Under the pieces are notes generated by a model. That model was not told where the DNA came from. It saw only the letters and a list, made by a program, of their open reading frames with translations, and made no database searches. Position numbers and translations under genes: made by a program. A stretch of 64,000 nt of DNA from a bacterium (GTDB taxonomy: Bacteria > Bacillota_I > Bacilli_A > RF39 > UBA660), in assembly GCA_004563275.1 (NCBI GenBank), contig SFSZ01000001.1, positions 1-64,000 of the forward strand, written 5' to 3'. Of this stretch, positions 9,974-18,467 are shown piece after piece (position 1 is the stretch's first letter; every line of letters starts with the position of its first letter).

Positions 9974-10492
9974 TTATTCATTTACTTTAACCATTGCTGG
10001 TCTAATAACTTTATCTTTATATGTATAGCCTTTTTGTAATACTTCTAAGACTACGCCAGATGGTTTTGTTTCATCATGTTCAGTTAGTACTGCTTGATGA
10101 TAATTTGGATCAAATTCAATACCTGAAGCTTCAATTTCTTTTACTTCTTCTTTATTAAGAATACTTACTAAATTACCATAGATCATTTTAAATCCTTCCA
10201 AGAATCTTTTAACTTCATCAGAAGCATCTTCAGATGTATCCATTTGAATAGCTCTTTCAAAGTTATCAATTACCGGAAGTAATTCTTCAATTAAATCTTC
10301 ATTGCAATACTTATAAAATGATGCAACTTCATCTTCTTTACGCTTTTTGAAGTTTAGCATTTCTGCTTGAATGCGCATACTTTTTGCTTGTTCTTCTTTT
10401 AAAGATAATTCTAATTTTTCAATTTGTTTAACATGTTCTTCATGTTTTTCATGATGTTCTTCCTTATTTATATGTTTCTTTTCTTTTTCCAT
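9974..10492 (-). CDS. grpE: Nucleotide exchange factor GrpE
   Basis: 172 residues. It releases ADP from DnaK. The N-terminal 60 residues form a long charged coiled coil (His/Lys/Glu-rich). The C-terminal beta domain has the family block PSGVVLEVLQKGYTYKDKVIRPAMVKV. It starts 4 bases after hrcA and lies 30 bases before dnaK, in the class I heat-shock operon. Confidence 0.96.
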   Translation of the reverse strand: MEKEKKHINKEEHHEKHEEHVKQIEKLELSLKEEQAKSMRIQAEMLNFKKRKEDEVASFYKYCNEDLIEELLPVIDNFERAIQMDTSEDASDEVKRFLEGFKMIYGNLVSILNKEEVKEIEASGIEFDPNYHQAVLTEHDETKPSGVVLEVLQKGYTYKDKVIRPAMVKVNE

Positions 10493-10495
10493 AAC

Positions 10496-11485
10496 TTACC
10501 TTTCTAAGTAGCCTTTTAAATAGTTAAGAAGTGCAACAACTTTATCATATTCCATTCTTTTAGGACCAATAATAGCAATTGTTCCTTCTTCACCATTAAT
10601 ACTATAACTTGTTTTAATAACAGTAACATTTTCATCAAATTCATTTTCTTCACCAATAAAGATATTTATCTTTTTATCATTGGTTTCAATTTTTTTGATT
10701 AAGTCAATATTTTCAAGTTTACTAATCATTCCTTTAATTTTTTCAGGTTCATCATATTCAGGTTGTTTTAAAATGTTAGTTTTTCCTTGAAAGAATATAT
10801 CACTATTTTTAACGGCAAAGTCATTAAATGTTTCATGAAAGAAGTTCATTATACTTTCGTATTCTTTCATTCTTTGAGCAATGATAGGTTTTATTTCATA
10901 TTCAAGTTTAGCATCTATTTCTGATAATCTAGTACCAATTAATGCTTTGTTTACTAAGTCACAAGCCTTTGTCATTTCATTAATACTAATATTGTTTGGG
11001 ATAGTACATTGTTTATTTTCAACATGACCGGTGTTAGTAACAATAACAGCAACGATACGATGATCATCAATAGGAATTATACTTACTTGTTTTAAAGTAT
11101 TATTTTTACTTTCTTTACCAAGAACTACTGATGTGTAGTTAGTTAATTCACTAATTATTTCCATACATTTAACAATCGCATCACTAACGGCAAGATCTTT
11201 ATTATTTAAGATAGTTTGTAATTTTAAGACTGCTTCACCAGAAATTTCTTTTGGTTTCATTAAGTTATCTACATAATACTTATACCCTGCTTCAGAAGGA
11301 ACACGACCAGAAGATGTATGTTTTTTTTCTAAATAGCCTAAACTTTCTAGATATGCCATATCATTTCTTATTGTAGCACTTGAGCATTTTAATTTTTTAA
11401 CTAGTGCTTTTGAACCTACTGGTTGAACTGTATTAACAAATGTTTCTACGATTAACTTTAAAAGTTCATTTTGACGAGTATTCAC
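10496..11485 (-). CDS. hrcA: Heat-inducible transcription repressor HrcA
   Basis: HrcA binds CIRCE operators and represses class I heat-shock genes. An N-terminal winged helix-turn-helix (TRQNELLKLIVETFV...SSATIRNDMAYLESLGYLEKKHTSSGRVPS) is followed by the GAF-like inducer domain. I chose the GTG at 11483-11485. It has an AAAGGAAGTG ribosome site and gives the usual HrcA N-terminus. A longer in-frame GTG at 11507-11509 would add eight residues but lies inside the CIRCE element and lacks a good ribosome site. It is first in the hrcA-grpE-dnaK operon and autoregulated through the two CIRCE-like elements upstream. Confidence 0.93.
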   Translation of the reverse strand: MNTRQNELLKLIVETFVNTVQPVGSKALVKKLKCSSATIRNDMAYLESLGYLEKKHTSSGRVPSEAGYKYYVDNLMKPKEISGEAVLKLQTILNNKDLAVSDAIVKCMEIISELTNYTSVVLGKESKNNTLKQVSIIPIDDHRIVAVIVTNTGHVENKQCTIPNNISINEMTKACDLVNKALIGTRLSEIDAKLEYEIKPIIAQRMKEYESIMNFFHETFNDFAVKNSDIFFQGKTNILKQPEYDEPEKIKGMISKLENIDLIKKIETNDKKINIFIGEENEFDENVTVIKTSYSINGEEGTIAIIGPKRMEYDKVVALLNYLKGYLER

Positions 11486-11498
11486 ATCATCACTTCCT

Positions 11499-11525
11499 TT
11501 AGCACTCACATTTCTTAAATGCTAA
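11499..11525. promoter_or_regulatory. CIRCE operator, promoter-proximal copy
   Basis: TTAGCACTC, nine-base spacer, AAATGCTAA. The left half matches the CIRCE consensus exactly and the right half differs at two positions (consensus GAGTGCTAA). It lies between the -10 box and the hrcA start, the standard position for HrcA repression. Confidence 0.8.
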
Positions 11526-11529
11526 TACC

Positions 11530-11558
11530 ATTATAATATTATGCTTAGCACTTGTCAA
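11530..11558 (-). promoter_or_regulatory. Sigma-A promoter of hrcA operon
   Basis: On the minus strand TTGACA, a 17-base spacer, then TATAAT: a perfect match to the vegetative consensus. It is bracketed by the two CIRCE-like elements and drives hrcA-grpE-dnaK. Confidence 0.92.
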
Positions 11559-11572
11559 TATATGAGTGCTAA
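11545..11572. promoter_or_regulatory. Second CIRCE-like operator overlapping the -35 box
   Basis: TTAGCACTT, ten-base spacer, GAGTGCTAA. Only one arm position deviates from consensus, but the spacer is one base longer than the canonical nine. It covers the -35 hexamer, so HrcA bound here would block RNA polymerase. Confidence 0.7.
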
Positions 11573-11598
11573 ATTTTAAAAAGTTTTGTAAAATAAAA

Positions 11599-11620
11599 AA
11601 TGACTGGTTAAACAGTCATT
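11599..11620 (-). terminator. Intrinsic terminator after frr
   Basis: AATGACTG/CAGTCATT stem with a six-base loop. On the minus strand it is followed by TTTTTTATTTT. It includes the frr stop codon and separates frr from the hrcA promoter. Confidence 0.85.
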
Positions 11621-12147
11621 AGTTCTTGTTCTTTTACTTTGGCTTTGTCATCGATTACTTTGTTGTATTTTGTGATTAATTCTTGGATTTCATCATAATA
11701 CATTGTTTCTTCATCTTCTGGCATTTCAGCTTTTTTAACTGAGTTTCTAGCATCTTCTCTAGCGTTGCGTAAAGCTACTTTTGTTTCTTCAGCTATTTGT
11801 TTTACTTGCTTTACGTAGTCTCTTCTTTTTTCTTCAGTTAATTCAGGAATTGTCATGATCACCATTTCTCCATTATTGGTTGGAGTAATTCCTAAATTAG
11901 CTTCATTAATTGCTCTTTCAATGTCTTTGATAATTGATCTATCAAATGGTTTGATAAACAATTGTCTAGCTTCGGGAACAGTAATGTTTGCTAGAGATTG
12001 TAATGGTGTTGGTGCTCCATAGTATTCAACCATTACACCACTTAACATGCCAGGATTAGCACGTCCTGCTCTAACGTTTGTGAATCTTCCTTCCATGTTT
12101 TCAATTGCTTTTGTCATTCTTAATTCTGTTTCTTCTAAAATATCCAT
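11608..12147 (-). CDS. frr: Ribosome recycling factor
   Basis: 179 residues, close to the usual 185. With EF-G it splits post-termination ribosomes. It shows the family blocks RAGRANPGML, VEYYGAPTPLQSLANITVPEAR and the C-terminal KYNKVIDDKAKVKEQELM helix. It usually follows pyrH and tsf; here it stands alone behind its own promoter and in front of a strong terminator, so the ancestral tsf-pyrH-frr group has been broken up. Confidence 0.97.
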   Translation of the reverse strand: MDILEETELRMTKAIENMEGRFTNVRAGRANPGMLSGVMVEYYGAPTPLQSLANITVPEARQLFIKPFDRSIIKDIERAINEANLGITPTNNGEMVIMTIPELTEEKRRDYVKQVKQIAEETKVALRNAREDARNSVKKAEMPEDEETMYYDEIQELITKYNKVIDDKAKVKEQELMTV

Positions 12148-12168
12148 AATCCTCTTCCTTATATCTTT

Positions 12169-12196
12169 ATTATACCGAAAATTTATTTAAACGCAA
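12169..12196 (-). promoter_or_regulatory. Probable promoter of frr
   Basis: On the minus strand TTGCGT, a 16-base spacer, TATAAT, ending about 20 bases before the frr start. The -35 box lies inside the 3' end of the upstream gene. Confidence 0.5.
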
Positions 12197-12857
12197 GGGT
12201 TATAATAACTGCTCCTAATAAAATACCTAATAATATAACTGATTCAAAGATAGCAATAATACTTACAAAACCACTTTGATCATTTTTACGTGGTTCCAAT
12301 TTTAATACTTTACCATTAGGGTATTCTTTATGATAGTCAGCATTTTTAGCAGCATTCATTGCTTCAACGTTTTGACTATATGAATTTTGCAAATCAGCAT
12401 TTTGTTTGAATGCAACATATTCATCTAGTAACATTTGCTGTTCTGGAGTAATAGTCTGATTATGCATCTTACCCATTAATTCATTGATGTGTCTTTCTAA
12501 TAAATGACTATCATTTTCAGATACTTCTTTACCATCTACAATGTCTTTAAATGTACGAATTGAACTTGCAGTTTTATTATCTAACATATCGGATTTTTCC
12601 TTTCTTAACATTTCATCTATATTTTCAGATAAACTGATTCTATTTTTGATTGTTTGTCTTATATCGTTTGCATCGTTTTTACTTATTATATCGATATGCT
12701 CACCAACATATGATTCGAATCTTGATTGAAAATCTTTTAGGTATGCGATATCTTTACATTTACTGATAGCGACTTTTAAAATATCTTTATATATTATTTG
12801 ACCAGTTGCTAAATCAATAAAGATAGTTACACGATCGTTTTTATAACTGAATTCCAT
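12183..12857 (-). CDS. Unknown C-terminally anchored membrane protein
   Basis: 224 residues, not recognised. Residues 1-190 are hydrophilic, mostly helical and charged, with no catalytic motif seen. One hydrophobic helix sits at the extreme C-terminus (about 197-222), so the protein is probably tail-anchored with its bulk in the cytoplasm. The start codon abuts the stop of the upstream prepilin gene, which places it in an operon with two prepilin-like genes. It may be an accessory part of that surface structure; this rests on position only. Confidence 0.7.
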   Translation of the reverse strand: MEFSYKNDRVTIFIDLATGQIIYKDILKVAISKCKDIAYLKDFQSRFESYVGEHIDIISKNDANDIRQTIKNRISLSENIDEMLRKEKSDMLDNKTASSIRTFKDIVDGKEVSENDSHLLERHINELMGKMHNQTITPEQQMLLDEYVAFKQNADLQNSYSQNVEAMNAAKNADYHKEYPNGKVLKLEPRKNDQSGFVSIIAIFESVILLGILLGAVIITLAFK

Positions 12858-13462
12858 TAATTATGTCTTGTCCTTTCACTACGACCGAAAACATATCCTT
12901 CTTCGGTTTTAATTTTAACAATGATTAAGTCAGTGTAAGTATCATTTTTTGGATCTATTGTGCTTCTGTCTATACTTTTTAGATAACCAATGGTACTACC
13001 ATCAAAAAATTGAAGTACTGATTTTAATTTATCTTCAGATAAGTTTTTAAATTCTAATGCATTAACCACGTAGATTGCCTCTATATTAAAAGCATCATAC
13101 ATTCTTTTAAGCCCAGATGATTGATAGACCATTTTACTGGAGATAGTGCTACAAGCTGACTTTGCTTTATATGTTTCTATTGCATTATAACATATTATTT
13201 TATATGCTGAACCATTTTTAATTATTGTTGCCTTTTTATCAGAATTATTTTCACTATTTGATGTTAAATATCCTTCATTATAAAGTTGAGCTCGACTCAC
13301 TGCTTCCGCAATATATAATGCTTCTGGAGTGTCATAAAAATTTTTAGCTTTAGTATTAGCCATTATTTTAACGTATGATGAGTATAATGTCATTAAAGCA
13401 AGTGATAAAACACTCATAACTATAATTGTTTCCATTAGAACAAAGCCTTTATTATTTCTCAT
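12857..13462 (-). CDS. Type IV prepilin-like protein
   Basis: About 201 residues. The N-terminus MRNNKGFVLMETIIVMSVLS is a class-III prepilin signal: a short basic leader, Gly before Phe, Glu at +5, then a hydrophobic helix (about 8-30). The remainder is a hydrophilic pseudopilin-like body with two Cys residues. I take the ATG at 13460-13462 (AGGTG six bases upstream) rather than the GTG three codons earlier. It overlaps the stop of the upstream pilin-like gene by four bases (ATGA). A minor pseudopilin of a type IV/competence-like or Tad apparatus is likely; the prepilin peptidase is not in the window. Confidence 0.75.
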   Translation of the reverse strand: MRNNKGFVLMETIIVMSVLSLALMTLYSSYVKIMANTKAKNFYDTPEALYIAEAVSRAQLYNEGYLTSNSENNSDKKATIIKNGSAYKIICYNAIETYKAKSACSTISSKMVYQSSGLKRMYDAFNIEAIYVVNALEFKNLSEDKLKSVLQFFDGSTIGYLKSIDRSTIDPKNDTYTDLIIVKIKTEEGYVFGRSERTRHN

Positions 13463-14217
13463 TTGTAACACCTACTTTCAAGGATGTAAGGAGAAAGGTC
13501 TGTACCATCTCCACCTTTAATTTCAATGTTTGGATTAATATCAAAAACTAATCTTACTCCTACTGGGTCAGAATCTTCAACAGTTGTGTTTTTCAATTTA
13601 TTGCTCAGATATTTTTTATATTCTGTAATACTTTCTGTGGCTTTTTTGGCATCCTTTATAGGATCATATGAAAAATAATTAACAATATAATCTGGATTGT
13701 TTAAAACAGCATATTTTGTATTAACATTTAATAAAGTTTTTATTATGTCAATATTATTAGTATTTAGAATATTGTTAAAATCATCAGATGTCATCATTCG
13801 ATATACTGTTCCATCTTTTGTACATGAGTTAGCAGAAAAAAAAGGCAATTCATCTAAGAACATAAGGTCAATTTCAGTATAATCGGTTTTATCTATTTCA
13901 GTAGGAAGTGTTAAGAATATTCCATTTGATATTAATGTTATTTTGTCTGTACTTGTAGATAAAACATTATAATTTAAATCGCTGGTATCTATATCAGCAT
14001 TGTTTTTTGTATATTTAACATTGAATTTAACATAAGAACCAACTGGCATATCAGTTACATATTTTGTAGAATTTAAATCTTCTCTTATCTGGTCGGTTAC
14101 TCTGTTTAGTAGCATTTTGTTGTGAATATTAATGGCAACATAGCTAGCAAGTGTAGCACAAAACACTAAAAAGAAAGAATAAATTAATGATGTAGCTATA
14201 AAACCTTTTTTATTCAT
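13459..14217 (-). CDS. Prepilin-like surface protein with GGDGT...SPYI C-terminus
   Basis: About 252 residues from ATG 14215-14217, which has an AGGAG ribosome site; an upstream in-frame start adds an unlikely 11 residues. The N-terminus MNKKGFIATSLIYSFFLVF resembles a prepilin leader (KKGF then a hydrophobic helix) but lacks Glu5. The C-terminus VRLVFDINPNIEIKGGDGTDLSPYIL shares the R-x-V/A...I-x-G-x-GT-x-x-P-Y-I ending of the three large surface proteins in this window, which suggests a common domain. It is first in a three-gene unit with a prepilin and a tail-anchored protein. Function not known. Confidence 0.65.
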   Translation of the reverse strand: MNKKGFIATSLIYSFFLVFCATLASYVAINIHNKMLLNRVTDQIREDLNSTKYVTDMPVGSYVKFNVKYTKNNADIDTSDLNYNVLSTSTDKITLISNGIFLTLPTEIDKTDYTEIDLMFLDELPFFSANSCTKDGTVYRMMTSDDFNNILNTNNIDIIKTLLNVNTKYAVLNNPDYIVNYFSYDPIKDAKKATESITEYKKYLSNKLKNTTVEDSDPVGVRLVFDINPNIEIKGGDGTDLSPYILESRCYK

Positions 14218-14266
14218 ACAAATTCTCCTACTATGATAATTATATAACATTTTAAAATTAAAAAAA

Positions 14267-14282
14267 AGGCTAAATATAGCCT
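14267..14282 (-). terminator. Intrinsic terminator after ysxE
   Basis: AGGCTA/TAGCCT stem with loop AATA. On the minus strand it is followed by TTTTTTTT. It lies beyond the small plus-strand gene and probably ends the spoVID-ysxE transcript. Confidence 0.7.
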
Positions 14283-14327
14283 ACTACTTAATTTTTTTAG
14301 AGCATAAAATATATTAGGTGAAGTTAT

Positions 14328-14531
14328 ATGAATTGTAACAATAATAACCATTTTAATAATAGTCCTTTTAGAGGTATATGGTCATTTTTTTGGTTTTTAA
14401 TTTTATGTACTTTAATATTTTATCAATTAATTATTACTTTCTTTTTTCCTTTAAGATGGAATATACTTATATTATTAATAGAGATATTTTTACTCTTCTT
14501 TTTTCTCTATAGAATAATATGGCCTTATTAA
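14328..14531 (+). CDS. Small two-helix membrane protein
   Basis: 67 residues, one of very few plus-strand genes here. It has a good AGGTGA ribosome site six bases before ATG. An Asn-rich hydrophilic start (MNCNNNNHFNN) is followed by two hydrophobic, Phe/Ile-rich segments (about 18-38 and 43-64). The 3' end overlaps the convergent ysxE-like gene by about 40 bases. Function unknown; small membrane peptides beside spore-coat genes are common, but no family is recognised. Confidence 0.55.
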   Translation: MNCNNNNHFNNSPFRGIWSFFWFLILCTLIFYQLIITFFFPLRWNILILLIEIFLLFFFLYRIIWPY

Positions 14532-15362
14532 TTTTTCACTGCTGTTTATATAATTAATTAATTTACCAATAATAATAGTGTTGGTTAGTTCATCTTCTTT
14601 TAGATATTTAATGTCTGGTAAGGATATAATAATAAATAATAGAAGTTTTTCTTCTTCTAGAAGTTCAAATCTTTTTGTGTAATTTTCTAAAAAGTTACTG
14701 TAATCATATTTGCTATAGTCATTTTTATATAGATTAATTAAGTCTAAGACTGGAGTATCTATTTGATAGTTATCCCAACTTATAAAATAATCATTTATGT
14801 AATGATCAATACTTAAGTTATTGTGATTATACACTACTCTTTCTTTTTCATTATTAATAACTATTTTATACCATTTTTCTAATTCTTTTTTGAGATATGA
14901 GATGAGAGAATTTATTTTGGTTTCATTTCTTAATAATAAATAATTAGAGGGAGATGGATATTCTTCATTTGATGCTTTATCAATAAGTTTTTGATAATAG
15001 TTTTCAAAATAGTTAATATTACTTAAGATATTTTCATATACTCCTTTTATTTCATCTTTAACGATTGGTTTGAAGTATGAAGTTTTATAGTGAAGATTAG
15101 CTAGTAATTTTGCCATGTCTACACATTTTTGATTTAAGGGAGATGGATTATCTTTTAAGTATTCATAGACATAATTATTATCATATTCATCTATTATTTG
15201 GGGATAATTGGTAAAATCTCTTGATGATAGATAATTATAGAGACTTTTAATATCTTTTTGTTTTTCTTTAATTACATATTTACCACTTTCGGTATCAACG
15301 ATGGTTGACTTTCCTTTTATGGTTATTTTATTAGGGTTAAATATTTCATTAACTTTCTTCAT
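14490..15362 (-). CDS. ysxE: YsxE/CotS-like spore coat kinase-fold protein
   Basis: 290 residues. The sequence follows the CotS/YsxE aminoglycoside-phosphotransferase-like fold: an N-lobe with YVIKEKQKDIKSLYNYLSSR, a hinge YVYEYLKDNP, a VDMAKLLANLHYKTSYFKP helix, and a C-lobe with VVYNHNNLSIDHYI in place of the catalytic HGDxxxxN loop, then SWDNYQIDTPVLDLINLY. In Bacillus subtilis ysxE lies directly downstream of spoVID, exactly as here (14-base overlap). It probably attaches to or modifies the spore coat. The catalytic loop is divergent, so kinase activity is doubtful. Confidence 0.7.
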   Translation of the reverse strand: MKKVNEIFNPNKITIKGKSTIVDTESGKYVIKEKQKDIKSLYNYLSSRDFTNYPQIIDEYDNNYVYEYLKDNPSPLNQKCVDMAKLLANLHYKTSYFKPIVKDEIKGVYENILSNINYFENYYQKLIDKASNEEYPSPSNYLLLRNETKINSLISYLKKELEKWYKIVINNEKERVVYNHNNLSIDHYINDYFISWDNYQIDTPVLDLINLYKNDYSKYDYSNFLENYTKRFELLEEEKLLLFIIISLPDIKYLKEDELTNTIIIGKLINYINSSEKLIRPYYSIEKKEE

Positions 15363-16014
15363 CTGGAATTAGGAGTTTCATGTTTAGTTCGAGATTTTCA
15401 AAGGTATTGTATTTTTTTAAGGTATTTAGGGAGATATTATATTCTTTAGTTATTGATTCGATTGAATCGTTCATTGTTACTGTATGAATATGATATTTAA
15501 CATACTTTTCTTCTTCATTGATACTTCCTAAAATCATATTTTCATCAATTTTTGAAGGTGTTTCTGTTTCTTCTTTAGTTTCAGGTAGTAATACTTCATT
15601 TTGAGCTCTAGTGCTTTCTTTTAGGTCAATTATTTCAGCATCATTATCATCTAAAAACTTATTCAATTCAGCTTCTGATTCAAATAATTTAATACCTTCT
15701 TCAGCGGTTAAGATATATTCAACATGAACTTTTAATTCATCATTATTATTAAATTCATAGTTAAAATCAGTTATTTCAAGTTCAACAGTATCTAAATTAA
15801 TATTACTTGGTAATTCATGGGTATATGGTAATTTAAAACAGAAATCTTCTTTATTAATACTTATTTCATGGAGACGATAATCTCCAGAAATAATAAATTC
15901 ACCTTCTATTTTAGAACCATTTATATCATGATTATCTTCAATAGAAATACTTGTTATTTCATAAATACTTGATTTAAATAAAAACTCCTTATCTAATACA
16001 TGTGCTTCATTCAT
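15349..16014 (-). CDS. spoVID: SpoVID-like coat morphogenesis protein with LysM
   Basis: 221 residues, much shorter than the 575 of B. subtilis SpoVID. The N-terminal about 125 residues form the beta-rich SpoVID/DUF3794-like domain (SGDYRLHEIS, FCFKLPYTHELP). A short acidic linker follows, then a C-terminal LysM (about 172-218: YHIHTVTMNDSIESITKEYNISLNTLKKYN). SpoVID links coat layers to the forespore surface, and its LysM contacts the cortex or mother-cell lipid II. Adjacency to a ysxE homologue supports the call. The shortening removes the long repetitive middle region. Confidence 0.7.
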   Translation of the reverse strand: MNEAHVLDKEFLFKSSIYEITSISIEDNHDINGSKIEGEFIISGDYRLHEISINKEDFCFKLPYTHELPSNINLDTVELEITDFNYEFNNNDELKVHVEYILTAEEGIKLFESEAELNKFLDDNDAEIIDLKESTRAQNEVLLPETKEETETPSKIDENMILGSINEEEKYVKYHIHTVTMNDSIESITKEYNISLNTLKKYNTFENLELNMKLLIPDEES

Positions 16015-16060
16015 ACATAATCAGTCCTTTCTAACAAAGTATATGAGTATGCATAATAAA

Positions 16061-16082
16061 AAGAACTTAATTGCAAGTTCTT
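16061..16082 (-). terminator. Intrinsic terminator after lon
   Basis: AAGAACTT/AAGTTCTT stem with a six-base loop. On the minus strand it is followed by a T-rich tract, and a T-run on the plus side makes it potentially bidirectional. Confidence 0.7.
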
Positions 16083-16088
16083 TTTTAA

Positions 16089-18356
16089 TTATTTTTTAAA
16101 GATAATTTTATATATTTCTTCGAATGAAGAGATGTACATAATATTTATTTCTTTTAAGATTTCAATTGGTAATGTAGGCTCATCTATTTTATTATCGATA
16201 GGAATAAATAATTGAGTGATGTTGTTGTTATAGGCTGTGATAACTTTTTCTCTTAGTTTACTTACTTTATTTATTCGGCCATATAAATCTAGCGAACCTA
16301 AGAAGGCAATATTTGAATCAATTGGTTTATTATGAATTAAGCTAGCTAAGCTCATAGCAATTCCAAGAGAACCACTACTTCCATCTAATTTAAAACGATG
16401 GGTATCAAAGTTGATATGGATTCCATTAGTTGATTTTTTATAGTCCATATAACCATTTGATTTAAAGTAACTCATGACTATTTTAATTGAATCTCTTAGT
16501 TCATCACCAACATTACCAGTAATATTTGTATCATAAGTCATAGGTACCATGATTGATGAAACTTTAATTAAGGCTCCACCTAATGGTGATACTCCAATTA
16601 TATTAGCTTGACCAACTAGATTGGTTTTATTTTCATAAGATATGATTGGCATCCCTAAGATTTCAACTATATTAGGTTCTTCTTTAATGTCATTTATAAT
16701 CATATGTCTTATGACGTTATCTAGTAAGCGTTCTAGTTCTCTGACACCTGGTTCTAGTGTATATTCTTTAATTATTTTACTTACAATTTCTTCACTAATA
16801 GTTAGTTTTTTAGCATTATATTTAGCACAGATATTAGGAATTAAATAATTAATAGCAATATCTTTTTTATCAAGAGATGTATAGTTTGAAATATTAATTA
16901 TTTCTAAACGATCTCTTAAAACGGCAGGTATTTCATTAACATCATTGGCAGTTAGAATAAATAAGACTTTTGATAAATCAAATGGTTCTTCGATATAGTT
17001 ATCGATAAATTCTTTATTTTGATTATTATCTAAGATATCTAGTAAGACACTAGCAGGATCTCCTTTATAGTCTTTAACCATTTTATCTACTTCATCAATT
17101 AAGATAACGGGATTATTAGTACCACATTTTAAGATTGCTTCAATGATTTTACCAGGAGCAGCACCTAAATAAGTACGACGATGACCAGTAAGTTCAGATG
17201 AATCATTTAGACCACCAACACTTATTTTATAAAATTCTCTTTTTAGAGCTTCAGCAATACTTTTAGCAATAGTTGATTTACCAACACCAGGAGAACCAAT
17301 TAAACATAATACAGGGTTATCTAATGATGGGTTTTTTGCTTTTAAGAGCGCATACTCAATAATTCTCTTTTTAACATTATCCATTTTATAATGGGTTTTA
17401 TCTAAGGCTTTAGATATTTTATCAGCTTTAGTTTCTTCTTTAGAAGATACGTTATATGGAAGTGATAAAACTGTTTCTAAATAGTTATGAATAACTGATA
17501 ATTCTGGATTGTTATTAGGAGTATATTCATATCTTTTTAATTCTTGCATTAATTTCTTTTTGGATTTTTCGTTTAATTTTAGAGAATTAATACTTTCAAT
17601 ATAAGAAGCAATTTCTTGTTCTTTACTTGATTTAATACCAAGTTCTTCATTTAATTTTTCAATTTTAGCTTTGATTAGATATTCTTTTTGTTCTTGTTCA
17701 AATGAAGTTCTTAGTTCATTATCTATTTTATTATTTAAAGTAATTATTTCTAATTCAACATTGATATCTTTAATAAGCATTTTAGCTCTTGTACATTCAT
17801 CAAATTCATTCATGTATAAGAGTTTCTTTTCCATTGGAAAATGCATAAAGTTAACAATTATATCGGTTAATGCATCTAATGAATCGGTTTCTTTTATTTT
17901 AGATAGGATTGAATTAGATATTTCAGTTGATGAGGTTATATATTTATTTAATAATGAGATTAATTTTTTCTTTAAGGCGTATTCTTCAACGGTTTCACCA
18001 TTATCGATATAGATTAAATGGGTACTAGCAATTAAGATACTTTTATTAGCTACGTAGTTAGTGTAGTCTTTGATTTTAACACGATTTAAGCCTTTTAGAA
18101 CTACTCTATAGTTTGAGTTGGGTAAAACTACACACGATTTAATTTGAGCTAAGACGCCTACTTCTGGCAGGTCGTTGACACCTAATGATTCTTCTAGAGA
18201 ATTTTTAGGTAAGATTACTACTACTTTTTTATCAAATTTAGTATTAGCTACTTCGATCACGTGTTGAGATAATTCATTATTTAATTCTAAACGTACTTCT
18301 TGGGTCGGCAAAAGGGATAATTTTTTTAGTAATAATACAGGCAAGTTCTTATCCAT
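16089..18356 (-). CDS. lon: Lon protease, divergent LonA
   Basis: 755 residues. It has an N-terminal LON substrate domain (1 to about 200), a coiled linker, AAA+ Walker A GSPGVGKS (354-361) and Walker B VILIDEVDK, then the S16 protease domain. The catalytic dyad is Ser661 in LDGSSGS and Lys704 in LREK. The usual motif DGPSAG reads DGSSGS here, and the segment before the catalytic Lys (INKVSKLREK) is also diverged from the usual GGLKEK. It degrades misfolded and regulatory proteins. It lies upstream of nothing obviously co-regulated; in Bacillus lonA is some genes away from spoVID-ysxE, and here it is adjacent. Confidence 0.93.
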   Translation of the reverse strand: MDKNLPVLLLKKLSLLPTQEVRLELNNELSQHVIEVANTKFDKKVVVILPKNSLEESLGVNDLPEVGVLAQIKSCVVLPNSNYRVVLKGLNRVKIKDYTNYVANKSILIASTHLIYIDNGETVEEYALKKKLISLLNKYITSSTEISNSILSKIKETDSLDALTDIIVNFMHFPMEKKLLYMNEFDECTRAKMLIKDINVELEIITLNNKIDNELRTSFEQEQKEYLIKAKIEKLNEELGIKSSKEQEIASYIESINSLKLNEKSKKKLMQELKRYEYTPNNNPELSVIHNYLETVLSLPYNVSSKEETKADKISKALDKTHYKMDNVKKRIIEYALLKAKNPSLDNPVLCLIGSPGVGKSTIAKSIAEALKREFYKISVGGLNDSSELTGHRRTYLGAAPGKIIEAILKCGTNNPVILIDEVDKMVKDYKGDPASVLLDILDNNQNKEFIDNYIEEPFDLSKVLFILTANDVNEIPAVLRDRLEIINISNYTSLDKKDIAINYLIPNICAKYNAKKLTISEEIVSKIIKEYTLEPGVRELERLLDNVIRHMIINDIKEEPNIVEILGMPIISYENKTNLVGQANIIGVSPLGGALIKVSSIMVPMTYDTNITGNVGDELRDSIKIVMSYFKSNGYMDYKKSTNGIHINFDTHRFKLDGSSGSLGIAMSLASLIHNKPIDSNIAFLGSLDLYGRINKVSKLREKVITAYNNNITQLFIPIDNKIDEPTLPIEILKEINIMYISSFEEIYKIIFKK

Positions 18357-18446
18357 TTTGCACCTCCAAAATATGTCTTTTATTATAATTAATTGACTTT
18401 AGTTTGTAAAGGTTTTTAGATAAAGATTTTACTTTTTATAAAATAA

Positions 18447-18467
18447 AACTAAACACACGGTTTAGTT
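18447..18467 (-). terminator. Intrinsic terminator after nucleoside phosphorylase
   Basis: AACTAAAC/GTTTAGTT stem with a five-base loop. On the minus strand it is followed by TTTTATTTT. It includes the stop region of the gene ending at 18462. Confidence 0.75.
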
